This document shows positions 47,940 through 58,260 of a stretch of 64,000 bases of DNA, piece by piece. Source of the stretch: Trichopria drosophilae. Its lineage: Eukaryota; Arthropoda; Insecta; Hymenoptera; Diapriidae. Made by a program: the position numbers and the translations under genes. The stretch is from the NCBI GenBank assembly GCA_030407085.1, contig CM059582.1, positions 210,520,001 through 210,584,000 on the forward strand, written 5' to 3'. The notes under the pieces were generated by a model, which was given only the letters and a program-made list of their open reading frames with translations, was not told the origin of the DNA and made no database searches. Position 1 is the first letter of the stretch; every line of letters begins with the position of its first letter.

Positions 47940-49060
47940 GGGCAGGGTCTGCTCACATAGCCCAACTGGCGAGTCCGTGGGTAGACCTGGACGAAATACC
48001 GATCCATGTTTAATAAAAATTTATATAAAATTTAATTACGCATTCAATAAAATTGTCTATGCTCCGTCAACCGTCTAATATTAAAAAATCGTTACAATAC
48101 CAGAGTGAACAATATGCCCACTCAAAAAGCGGCCTACTAACAGCTCGGGAGAGCCGCGACCCATGTCAAGACACCGATCTTCGAAGTACACTAACTACTA
48201 TGCATGCGAAGACTGCCATTTCCAGGAAACGGTAGGGTCTAATAAGGATCATCTGTTGGATGTATACACTGAACTAGTTGGGAACTCTTCGAATTTATAT
48301 TGTAGACGGTCTTTCAGCAAATTATGAATAAATATGCATCCAAATACAAAGCTGCTTGGACATTCAACCCACACTACGCTCCTTCAGCGGCACCCAGCAT
48401 AGTGGTGGCTGATGAAAAACATCACATTTAAAATACACACATATTCAGTACAAGTCAAAGCAGTCACGACTTCTTTCTCTAGGCAGATACAACAATAAGA
48501 AACCCGAGAATATACAAAAGTGCTAACGAAATTAGGTAGCCATTCCAGAAAGACGAAAAGAAACAAGCTGAAAAAGTAAGCTCGGTAAAGGGATACAAAT
48601 CCAAATCTTTGAATAGGGCTAGGTCTCCGTCAGCAGTAGGCAATAGTTCCCTTAGCACGTCTAAACTAGCGAAAAGAAGACCAAGCACTTTCTAACCGAA
48701 AACAAGCTAAAAGAGTCCCAAACCACAACAGTGGAAAGGGCGGCAATAAATGCAAAACCTCTTCCAAAGACAAATAGCATCCCCTTCGAAACTACATCCC
48801 GAAAGGAGACAATCATTGAAGCACTCTTCGCTAAATCGATAAGGATAATATAGCATTGATAGTCATGAAAAATACCGAGATCCATTGTATGAGGATCCAG
48901 TAGATTTCCCAAAAAGCTAGCAAGGCTAGAGGGACCATTAAAGGACAAAACGGCGAAGCGAATAACCTACGCTCTAATAACAAGAACGACGGTGCTTATT
49001 CCAGAAGTAGTCAATAAAATACAATCGGGAACGACTTGCTTCCTCCACCACCAACAAAAT
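47940..49060 (+). pseudogene. Decayed coding-like tract, possibly an LTR-retroelement gag region
   Basis: AACTGGCGAGTCCGTGGG at 47968-47985 resembles the start of an insect Ty3/gypsy leader. Downstream, broken forward frames read coherently (48053-48232; about 48567-48690 with KSKSLNRARSPSAVGNSS; 48691-48849 with TTTVERAAINAKPLPKTN) separated by stops and frameshifts. No protease, RT or integrase motif and no paired LTR were found, so the nature of the tract is uncertain. Confidence 0.25.
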
Positions 49061-49139
49061 GTAGGAAATAGTCATAATTCCTGAGGGAGCTTCAGTGGAG
49101 CCACTGGCTTATTACAATTTTTTCCGAAACTACAGACGT

Positions 49140-49530
49140 ACAAATGTGGTATTTTCTTCTTACTCGTCGTCGTCGACATTGTCATTATCATCCTCGTTGT
49201 CGACCTCGTCGTGGTCCCCGATTCGTCCTCGTCGTCGTCGCCTGCACCATCGACGTCTTCATTCTGGTTCTACTTTCATTTTCATTCTTGTTATCGTCTT
49301 CGTTGTTCTGGTGTCGTCCTCATCAACATGAACGTCCTCGTGGCGCCTTCGTCCTCGTCTTCCTCGTCTTTCTCGATCTTGTCGTCGTCCTCGTCTTCCT
49401 CGACGTTCTGGAACTCGTCGTCGTGTCGTCCTAGTCGTTTTCGTTGTTGTCTTGACTAGACAATGACTATGTTGATGATGACGATAATGATGATGGTTGT
49501 GATGATGATGATGACGAAAGATTGGTTTCA
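49140..49530. repeat. GTC/GAC-rich degenerate trinucleotide tract
   Basis: Strong enrichment for GTC, CTC and TCG triplets on the + strand, ending in (GAT)n-like sequence. It leaves long open frames in several registers on both strands (Arg/Ser/Val-rich or Asp/Arg-rich). I take these frames as by-products of the repeat composition. Confidence 0.7.
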
Positions 49531-50640
49531 TTGATCTCAAACCACAAAGTCTTGAAACCACTCTTCCGAATTGGGAAGCTCAACAAAAGTACTGAGTGTC
49601 TTCGAACAAAACAAGTAAATTTTTGACGATTGCTAATATATTGTGGTTTGATGTTTTCTTGTATTGAAAGTCAAGAAATAGATAGCAATGATAGTCCTAT
49701 AAATGTTTTGCGACTGATATTTATGGGTTAAGAATAACTTTTGTAAATAAAATCGACATTTATATCGTGTGCAATTGTAAATTATAAATTCATTGGCACA
49801 GATATTCAATTCTTTTTTATTAAAGACTGATGAGTTTCGTGGGACGCCCAATGGGAGATGCAAATGTTTACGAGACTTGTTTTATTTTACGTATTTACGA
49901 TATTTACTTCAAAGTTTAAAATATATTAATCTTGGAAAAAACTTATGTATTTCTTCAGAAAAATGTCTTCACCTGTAGCCAATTTGTTAGTTGGCTTTTA
50001 CATTACCTTTTTAACCCACGTATACTGGTCTCCATGTTTTGTTGAAATCTTTATTTACCGCACAATAAAACGACTGTCATCACTCCTTGAAATACGGTGC
50101 TGGAAAAACTTAAAAAAAAACACAAGATCTTTTTCAGTTAAACGAATGCTCTTTTAAAGTTTTGTTGTACCGTATTATCTGTAGGCTTTTTAAAATTTGT
50201 TAATTCGCAGTTCAAATTTGAAACCGGGCACGTAAGAAGTTTGGGCCTCTTACATTAAATCCGCCATCCAATCAGTGACGCCGAAAATTATAAGGATAGC
50301 TAAAAAAAAGAAAGATATGTTACAGAATCAGTTGTGGATAAGGTAATAATATTTTTAAAAAACCCCAGCAATGCTTAAAAATTGGAGAAGATGGTGTTAT
50401 TTGATACATTTTACAAAATGTGTAATAACTGCTATCAATTTCATGAATATAACAATTTTATACTTTTATACTTTCATGATTTAAAATTTAAAGGCTTCAG
50501 CGAGAATTATAAATAGCATATATTGATAACTAAAATAAAAATATGAATCGCCATAATATATGTTAAGAAAATGAATACAGTATTATGAAGCAACCCATTT
50601 TCAAGGATTACACAAGCCTACCAAAAAGAGGGTCTTGAAT

Positions 50641-51388
50641 GTTGTTAGGAAGCTGTGGGTCATTTCCGACGTAATTGTATGTGTAAAATCCAAACTCGAA
50701 GTCAGAATTGGTCCATCACGTCAGGTTTTTGAGATATTTGAGGTCATGTACTCGAAAAACGCGTTATTTTGCTATGTTTGGGGTTACGTACAGGACGCAA
50801 CAATTTTTGTTTGCCTTCTGTACTATTTGCATTTTTTAGTACTACCTTTACCCTTCAAAATGAGGTTTTATTCGATCACCTAAGATTTTTTCTTACAAAG
50901 TTACAGCTATTTTGAAATTACGAAATATATTCCATTAACGCTATAAAAAAACAGTCACAATACGGAAACGTGATTTTAGTTATTAGTATTCATATTTTAT
51001 ATAGTTGTTTATATTTATATAGGTTTCACGACATTAAATTTGACCTTGAGCTTGTTCTCCAAGAACAGTTTATATAATAATAGGTAAATTTGTTTACATG
51101 TATATCGCAATTTCAAATTGGCGTATCTTGGGGAAGAAAAGTCGTAATGGAATTCTGCACATCCCATATTAAAGCAAAAGAGTAGTACCACATGATCTAA
51201 TGAAAGGAAAAACTCCTAAAAATGTTTTGACCTGTGTACATATCCTCAAAAATAGCAAACAATGCGTTTTTCGAGTACATGGCCTCAAATATCTGAAAAT
51301 CCTGACGTGATGGACCAATTCTGACTTCGGATTCTGATTCTACGCACAAAATTACATCGGAAATGACCCACAGCTTCCCAACAACAAA
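50641..51388. repeat. Inverted repeat with two arms of about 190 bp
   Basis: The left arm 50641-50840 and the right arm 51200-51388 (reversed) share GAAGCTGTGGGTCATTTCCG, GTCAGAATTGGTCCATCACG and TACTCGAAAAACGC at roughly 80% overall similarity. Each arm is open in the same register for about 55 codons (KLWVISDVI, RIGPSRQ, MYSKNALF in both). Whether this is a coding relic or chance within a repeat is not settled. Confidence 0.65.
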
Positions 51389-52607
51389 ACCATGTTGACC
51401 TGTGTTATATCTGAAAAGACTTTTATCGGGTAATAATGAAGCAGGTTGTCTACATATTAATTTTTGATACAAACAAGAAGTTTTACAGCAAGTTTTCTAT
51501 TTTATCATTAAATATTTTCGAAATTGGTCATTCATTCATTTTTTTAATTTCACTAAATACGAATCTGTGATATTGTGATTCAAGATAAAGCGAATAGCAT
51601 TGTCCCTTTTTCTAAATATAACATTTCCTTTTCTGCTTAGCCAAATTCACTTTCTTTAATTATGTAACTGTAGAAATCATCAGAAAATCTACATTATTTT
51701 GAGTTGGAAGCGTCACATACAAATGCAGTATGTGCCACCCCTTCTATTTAAGACCATAATAACAATTTTTTAACATGTTTACGTTTGGAAACTGCGTTCT
51801 GTTGTATGAAATTAAATTAACAAACAATTAATTTTGTAGATAGTTATAGAAATATTACATCATAATACAAAAAATTAAGTTATTTTAGAAATTTTACAAG
51901 AGTGCTTCAATGGGACGCGATAATCTACGGTATCATGATTTGTACGTTATAGAGAGCACCTTGCAGGTTACCTTGTCTTCCATTTAAGATTATTTAAGGT
52001 CTCCAACGTCATGAGTACGCTTAGATGACGAAGCATCTGGATAGTATTCAAGTATATAACGTATACATATTCGACGTTTATTTTAAGTACTATTAAAAGT
52101 CGATCAAAATAACATTTGAAATTCTGTCCGGATATACCCTGGAGCGTGAAATTATGCGCAGTCTGCGCCTACGGTATGCTTTAATTTTTCCCCGATTATC
52201 AATTCAGATGGAGGGTATTGATGACTGGTCCAATGGTTATGTCAAAAATTTCATTTAAGACATTGTACAAGTTTTATTAACAAACACCGAGACGTCTGAA
52301 AGTTGAACGCAAAACGGTCCTGACAAGATTGAGACAGTCTTACTTTTTAGTCTTGAAGACTGTTTTGCGTCGCCTTAAAGACTGATATGCACCCTCAGAA
52401 GACGGTCTTAAATGCCGCAAATAAGTCGTCTCACTTAAGACGTTTAAAAAAGAACAATTATGCCGTCACTCGCAGTGGCGCGACTAATATTATCATCCAG
52501 CGTTGGTAATCTATTTTTCATATACAGTAATAATGTTTATATTTAATATTCATTATGGTATATGTGCATATGTATTTATTTTGATATAAGAACAAAGGGT
52601 GACCGCT

Positions 52608-53134
52608 GGAAATCCCCGACGACAAAATCCCCGCGACAAAATCACCGTGTCAAAATCCCCAAGTACAATAATCCCCGAAGTAAAAATCCTCTACTCCTAT
52701 AATCCCCGATTTCAACATCCCTTCTCACAAAAAACTCTGAATTTACAATTGAAGCTGTATTAAAAGTTGATATTGTTTATTTTGTATTTAGAATTAAGAT
52801 ATATTATAAGGTTAAGTTAGGTTAGGTTAGGTTAAGGTAGGTTTGGTTAGATTAGGTTAGGTTAGGTTAAGGTAGGTTAGGTTAGGTTAGGTTAGGTTTG
52901 GTAGGTTAGCTTTTCTATGCTGCGGGATAGTGAAATCTTCCGCCAATTTTGTTGATCTTTGGTGGGACGGTTATTGGCCGAAATTGTACTACGCGAGAGC
53001 GCTACACCTTTATACTTCCACCATGGACTGAGGTAACTTGTAATAAAAGTAGATGTTTTGAAAGGTGATTTTGAATTCGGGTGTTTTAGTGGTAGGGGAT
53101 TTTGAATTCGGGGATTTTGTCGTCGGGGATTTCG
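52608..53134. mobile_element. Non-autonomous element with GGGGATTT ends and telomeric core
   Basis: GAAATCCCCGACGACAAAAT at the left is mirrored by ATTTTGTCGTCGGGGATTTC at the right. AAATCCCCGA-type motifs repeat every 12-18 bp just inside the left end and in the opposite sense inside the right end, a subterminal-repeat layout. The core holds about 100 bp of TTAGG repeats. No transposase is seen. Confidence 0.7.
52813..52912 (+). repeat. Interstitial telomere repeat (TTAGG)n
   Basis: About twenty 5-bp units, mostly GTTAG with a few AGGTA, GTTTG and ATTAG variants. Same unit as insect telomeres, embedded in the 52608-53134 element. Confidence 0.85.
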
Positions 53135-53211
53135 GACGATAACCGTACAAAGAGTGTCATAAGCATAAAGGTGATATGTGATTAATCATTCGGCTGCATA
53201 CCTACCATATA

Positions 53212-53656
53212 CAGTAGTCCTTCCTTTATTCTAATGTCTTCCCTTATTCTAATTTGTTCACTTCTCCTATTCTAATATTTCCCCTCACGCGTTCTCCCCA
53301 TCGCACCTACAGTACTCCTTCCCTTATTCTAATTTGTCCAGTCAGGCAAGATGGCGGCCTTCTTCCCTTATTCTAATTTCCCCCACTCCTCCCTACTTAA
53401 AATTGCTGTCTCACTTTTGTCTCTTTTTCTTTTGTTGCGCATGCGCCGTTATTTGTATTTTGAAAGGCCACACGTTAACACACATCAGTGGGGAGAACGC
53501 GTAAGGGGAAATATTAAAATAGGAGAAGAGAAAAAGTTAGAATAAGGGAAGGACCACTGTACTACTTTTCTTAGCAGCACATATGACATATAACTGCGCA
53601 TGCTCTGCGAAAGAGAAAGGGAGAGAGGAGAAAATTAGAATAAGAGAAGGACTATG
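53212..53656. mobile_element. TA-flanked MITE (outer copy)
   Basis: The left end CAGTAGTCCTTCCTTTATTC and the right end GAATAAGAGAAGGACTATG are inverted and TA-bordered. A second member of the same family (53310-53559) is inserted inside it. Non-coding. Confidence 0.7.
53310..53559. mobile_element. TA-flanked MITE (inner, nested copy, 250 bp)
   Basis: CAGTACTCCTTCCCTTATTC at the left and GAATAAGGGAAGGACCACTG at the right, with TA at 53308-53309 and 53560-53561. The nesting shows at least two rounds of activity. Confidence 0.75.
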
Positions 53657-54362
53657 TACTGTACTGCCTACATAAAACTTTGCCACTTGCGAGAAAGGCA
53701 TAATCATGCATCATTTTATAGACGCTTCTAAGACGTCATAAATAGAGACGGTGCTTAGACGACCTTTTTAAGACGGTTATCCAAGGCCGGCTTTTTGTCA
53801 GCTTTTAGACACGACTTTAAGTCGTCTCGAAAACGACGCCTTTATGACGTCTTTCAGCAGATTGTATTAGCCAATTCATCTCTGGTCGTTAAAAATAAAC
53901 GATATATGTAGTTTCCTCTCTAGAATGTTTGTGCACCGTGACACAGTGCTAATAGAGAGGTTGGGTCAGTTTATGACTTTCCTTGGCAAGTAGAAGATCG
54001 ATTATTTTACATAAATATACATAGTAAGTAGTTTCCGGGTAGTTTCTGTTTTTAAGATGACATTCAGGTCACGTGCAATTTTCAAACAAAAATCGAACCT
54101 TTTTATTTAACAATTAAACAAATTTAAACCTCAATTCATTAAAAGCAGATATTTTAAAATATTAATACAATAAATTTGACACATGGTACCGTGATGCAAT
54201 AATGTATCTTAAAAATGCCCTTGATCTTGAATCGCAGAATTAAATTAATACCAAAAATAAATTCAACAAAATAAAAGTAATTTTCGAGTGTATAAACAAA
54301 TAATATCTTATCGAAATCAATTTATTTTACAGATTTAGTATTAATAAAAAATTTAAAGAAAA

Positions 54363-54729
54363 ATGGATTCTCAACCAGAACGACCTTCCGACGTTGAGTC
54401 CTTTATGACTAAAGAAGTATCAACGTCACATGCATTTGTACAAAAACTTCAAGACAAACCCTTCGGAACACTTGGTAAGTTATTAAATTTCATTTATTTG
54501 ACAAATATTTAAAATATTACATTTTGTTACAGCTATAATAGGGTTGATCGCATCATGTACATACGCATATAGAAAATTTAAAAAACAAGGAACGACTTAC
54601 AGCCCTTCGATATTCCTCATGCAACTTCGTGTCGGTGCGCAGAGCGCTGCTATCGGACTGTTAGGCGTCGGTGTCATTTACGAATTGGTAGTGAAAGGTC
54701 GGACTGGAAAACGAACTGATCACAATTGA
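54363..54729 (+). CDS. HIG1-domain protein (HIGD/Rcf1-like), two exons
   Basis: Exons 54363-54474 and 54533-54729 join in phase 1 (GT..AG) to encode 102 aa. After a hydrophilic N-terminus, KLQDKPFGTL leads into a first membrane helix (AIIGLIASCTYAYRKF). A basic loop and the HIG1 hallmark MQLRVGAQ follow, then a second helix (AIGLLGVGVIYELV) and a charged tail. HIG1 proteins sit in the mitochondrial inner membrane and assist assembly of respiratory complexes III/IV. Length and two-helix hairpin fit the family; HIGD1 versus HIGD2 is not resolved. The start ATG has the context AAAAATGG, and the intron is only 58 bp. A possible 5' UTR splice acceptor (TTTTACAG) precedes it by about 30 bp. AATAAA follows at 54939. 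Confidence 0.85.
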
Positions 54730-54938
54730 CGAGCAATACTTAGCGCATAAAAACATGTACAGCGTTGATCAAAATGTCTTTGGGACGCAATTCAAGTGCT
54801 CGAGCCATCGATCTTGTTTCTAGACAATTTTAAAATGTACATATTATTTATTTTAGCAATATTAAATACATCCAACAGGATTTCATGTTGAATTCCAATT
54901 GACTGTGTTATGTAAAATAAGAATTATATTTTAGTTAA

Positions 54939-54944
54939 AATAAA
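54939..54944 (+). terminator. AATAAA polyadenylation signal of the HIG1-domain gene
   Basis: Canonical hexamer 210 bp after the stop codon, in an AT-rich 3' UTR with no nearer hexamer. Confidence 0.6.
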
Positions 54945-55413
54945 CTGATGAAAAAACGTAATTGTTTTATTTTCCGTTAACAATCGATCTTAAGAAATTA
55001 TTTAGGTTATGTTATAATTGAATCGAGAAGAAAAATATTACTAAAAATTAAATGAATCTAAATTTCATCATGTCATGAAATCACTAAACCTTGGAGTGAC
55101 ATAACTCAAACATTGAGGTTATTTTTACGCGAGTCGATCGACGTTGAATTTTCCCGCTTCATCTAGTGTTTTTCTCCTGTGTCGTGTTTTGTTTCTCTAA
55201 GCTTCCAGAGTTATAACAAAAATTAACATGTGACATAACTGAAATAAGTTTTTTTATTTTTTTGGCAAATTTGTTGAAATTTTAACCTTGAATCAGCTGT
55301 TGGCAATTCTACAATATTCAGGAGCATTTCCAGACTAAAATACACTTTTATCAAAGGAATGATGAAATTAGAAGAGTTATTGTTTTTTTAATGTAATTCT
55401 TGACATAAGTAAA

Positions 55414-55600
55414 ATGGAGGAAGTTAAAAAAGATATATTCGAAGAGTTTGTGGGTTTTATGGAACATGATACAAGGGGAGTTCAGGTAAGCGAATTGACA
55501 TATGACTTGACGATTGATATTCAAGTAAATAAAATTTCAGATACTTTCGTACGGATTGGCAAGTGTTGGTTTGTTGACTGCAATTTACAAAATTAAACCG
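55414..55600 (+). CDS. First two exons of an unrecognised gene (5' part; 3' end not located)
   Basis: ATG at 55414 opens MEEVKKDIFEEFVGFMEHDT plus RGVQ (exon 55414-55485). A 55-bp intron with GTAAGC and TTTCAG borders (55486-55540) follows, then exon 55541-55600 encoding ILSYGLASVGLLTAIYKIKP, ending at donor GTAAGT (55601). Phase is 0 at both junctions. The second exon is a single hydrophobic helix followed by basic residues, typical of an N-terminal signal anchor or outer-membrane anchor. I do not recognise the family. The start lies only 470 bp after the HIG1 gene polyadenylation signal. No third exon is recognised in the remaining 8 kb, which is occupied by mobile elements, so the gene probably continues beyond the window. 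The in-frame read-through past the donor stops at 55594-55596. Confidence 0.55.
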
Positions 55601-56173
55601 GTAAGTTAAATGTTTAATTAAATACTTTTACTTTATTTCATACATTAATTAATACAATAAGAAATTACGAGTAATCGAAGCGAATAAGTATTACTACGTA
55701 AGTGTATTTACACTTGTAGTTTACGAAGGTGGTTAAATCGATCCAATTTCTATTATTTAACTTTAGAAAGTAGAAAGAAAGTTTAATAATTTCACAGGAC
55801 AATTACGTAGCTCGTAATCAATTAGTTAATAGATTTCTCGATTAATTCTTCTGAGAGTAAAGTTATTTGTCTTCGGATAAGATTCCGGCTATTTCTTCCT
55901 GGTCGCAGTTCTTTATTAGGCAGTAAGTTATATAATTCCGAGTACTATATGGCATTTACAAGGTACTTGTTTCAAATTCTTATGAGAATCCTACTTAAAA
56001 TTTTTCTACGGCAGATTTACGATAATTTTTTTCTACTATATATTCTCCGCACTGTTTTTAATTGTAATTGAAGTTTACATTTAAATAGAAACCTAATTTG
56101 AGATTTAATAACAAGCAACGTTTATGTTTTTCGAATTGAAATTTTTGTGCAGTATTAATTTTTATTTGATATC

Positions 56174-57003
56174 TCTGCTTAGAAAAACGGATAGAAATGG
56201 ATAGGATTGCAAGACAATCCACTTGCGTCCTGTTTTCTAAACGTATTATTTTAATCATTCTTTATCCGAATATTGGATAGAGAAACAATACGTTTACATC
56301 CAACTGATTTACGAAAAGTTCCAATCCGGTTCCATTCGCAAATGATGAGTATGCCAAATTAATACTTATCTATCCGAAATCTACTGTGTACAAGTTTATC
56401 ACGTACCATCCGTTTCATTTTTATCCAATTGTTTCTATCCGATCTCGCGATTACACCTCTATCCATTATCGTCTGGGCGCTCTCATTGCCAATGAATACG
56501 TTTCTTTCTGATCCCTTGATGACAATTGTATCCATTATCGTCCGGATGCTCTCCTCGCAAGTGAATACGTTTCTATCCGATCTCTTGATGACAAGATTGG
56601 ATAGGATCTGTATACGATTAGTGGACAGAAACGGATAAGATAGAGTCTTCGGATAAAAGTGGAAAGGATTGGCGTTCAACCGATATGATACAAATGGATA
56701 GAATTGCACATTTCAGTTTTTGATGGTACAGTGGATTAGATTGGATAGGATCTGTATACGATTAGTGGATAGATACGGATAAGGTAGAATCTTCGGATGA
56801 AAGTGGAAAGAATGTGTATCCGTTAGGTCGGATGAAAATGGATGAACTTAGTGGTTTTTATAGATTCTTAAAAAATTGGATCAAGTTGTAATACTTTTTA
56901 CGGATATTTTCGGATAAATATGAGTGTATTGGATAGAAATGATCGAATTTTGGATAACATTTCTATCCATATGCCTCCATTCCTATCCGTTTTTTTAAGC
57001 AGG
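56174..57003. mobile_element. Non-autonomous DNA element rich in GGATAG/CTATCC motifs
   Basis: CTGCTTAGAAAAACGGATAG at the left and CTATCCGTTTTTTTAAGCAG at the right are inverted ends. GGATAG or CTATCC hexamers (and near variants such as GGATAA) occur more than twenty times between them. Two internal segments are tandemly duplicated: about 70 bp starting at 56456 and 56526 (TATCCATTATCGTC..GATGACAA), and about 75 bp at 56593 and 56738 (GATTGGATAGGATCTGTATA..). There is no transposase; open frames follow the duplications. Confidence 0.7.
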
Positions 57004-57330
57004 GATGTATAGTTAGTCGACGAGTTGCTGTTAAATTGTTGCAAGAGAACAAAAATCGTACGACTTTTATTTGAATTTCTAGTAAAATTCTGTTTTTCTT
57101 TGTTTTTTATGTGGAAACAGTTTTAGAGACTAAAAACACTGTCAGTGATAAAAATTAACATTAATTAGCTGCAATAAATGAAACAATTGGAATGGAATTT
57201 AATTATTTTTGCTATTGTTCGACGCGTCAATAGCAATTTTATGATCATCTATATGAATCAAGTGAAGATGCTTCGTATTTAGATATTTTAAACAATGCTC
57301 GTAACTGGCTGAAAATAATGACACTAATCC

Positions 57331-57473
57331 GGAAAACAAAAATATTTCTGGTAAACCAACCGCATGTTTTATTATCGCATAGTTTTTAATTCATTTAAAG
57401 AAAAAACAGTACATATCATGATATATGTGATAATAAAACATGTGTTGGTTTACCAGAAACATTTTTGTTTTCC
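57331..57473. repeat. Hairpin-forming inverted repeat (143 bp)
   Basis: GGAAAACAAAAATATTTCTG then GTAAACCAACCGCATG on the left is mirrored by CATGTGTTGGTTTAC and CAGAAACATTTTTGTTTTCC on the right. The stem is about 55 bp with few mismatches and the loop about 35 nt. Could be a small MITE; a transcribed hairpin is possible but not shown. Confidence 0.7.
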
Positions 57474-58260
57474 TGCAATTATAATTAAAAACAATGCAGA
57501 GAAGATATAGTAAAAAAAAATATACAGTCGGAAGTTTTTAGATAAAAATTATCGTAAATCTGAATACTATTGATAATTTATACTGGATAGTGTAAAACAG
57601 AAAATTGAATTATTTCAGTTCAAGATAAATAAATTTTTAGTACATTTGTCGCTAAAAATAACACCATTTATACTCATTCCGCGAAATGGTATGATTTACA
57701 ACACAAATCTGTAATGGTATGGTTTTCCTCCAAGCCGACGCTACATAAAACATCTTTGTCCTAAGGTTCGTTAGAATTTTGGTATTTCAACAAATTTTCC
57801 ACAATGCTGTCACGTTACCATACACTTTGTTTTTAATAATGATTAGAATGAATAATTTTCAAATTTCAAATTTGAATCTTCTCCTAGCAACTGTTCTATC
57901 GGTTTAATACTTGACTATGTAATTTGACAGTTCGTCTTGGAAAATATAATTAGCATTTCATACAAAACGAAGAAGGATTACTGGCTGTAAAATTTGAACG
58001 TGGTAGATGCTCTAAATATAGAATTTTGAATAAAATAATGATTTTCTATTATATAACAGTTTGTCTAAACATTTAGAAAGTTTGAATTGATGAAGAGAAG
58101 TTTAGTTGGAAATCCTTTACCTTTTTTTAATATTACTTTAAGTGCTTTATTTTGGAGTAATATTTGGAGCATAAGTTAATAATTGTGGAAATAAAGCATG
58201 GTACACCATCAGCAGTTTGCTAATCGTTAAAATATTTCTGAATTTATAAAACACATTAGA

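Larger units (their letters stand above)
46260..54362. other. Catalase-HIG1 gene intergenic region (8.1 kb)
   Basis: No intact host gene is recognised. Main contents: a decayed coding-like tract (47940-49060), GTC/GAC-rich simple sequence (49140-49530), a large inverted repeat (50641-51388), AAGACG-rich blocks (52289-52450 and 53725-53860) flanking a CCCCGA-ended element (52608-53134), and nested TA-flanked MITEs (53212-53656). No canonical AATAAA is seen within 200 bp of the catalase stop. Confidence 0.55.
55601..58260. other. Presumed intron downstream of the 55414 gene
   Basis: Apart from the GGATAG-rich element (56174-57003) and the hairpin (57331-57473), this is AT-rich DNA without a recognised exon. 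Confidence 0.5.

Noticed and set aside
49095..49561. Long overlapping open frames on both strands
   Set aside because: They arise from GTC/GAC triplet composition; the translated products are low-complexity Ser/Arg/Val or Asp/His runs with no start context or splice partner.
56359..56709. A 116-codon minus-strand gene
   Set aside because: Its sequence is created by the tandem duplications of the GGATAG-rich element, and a mirror frame exists on the + strand.
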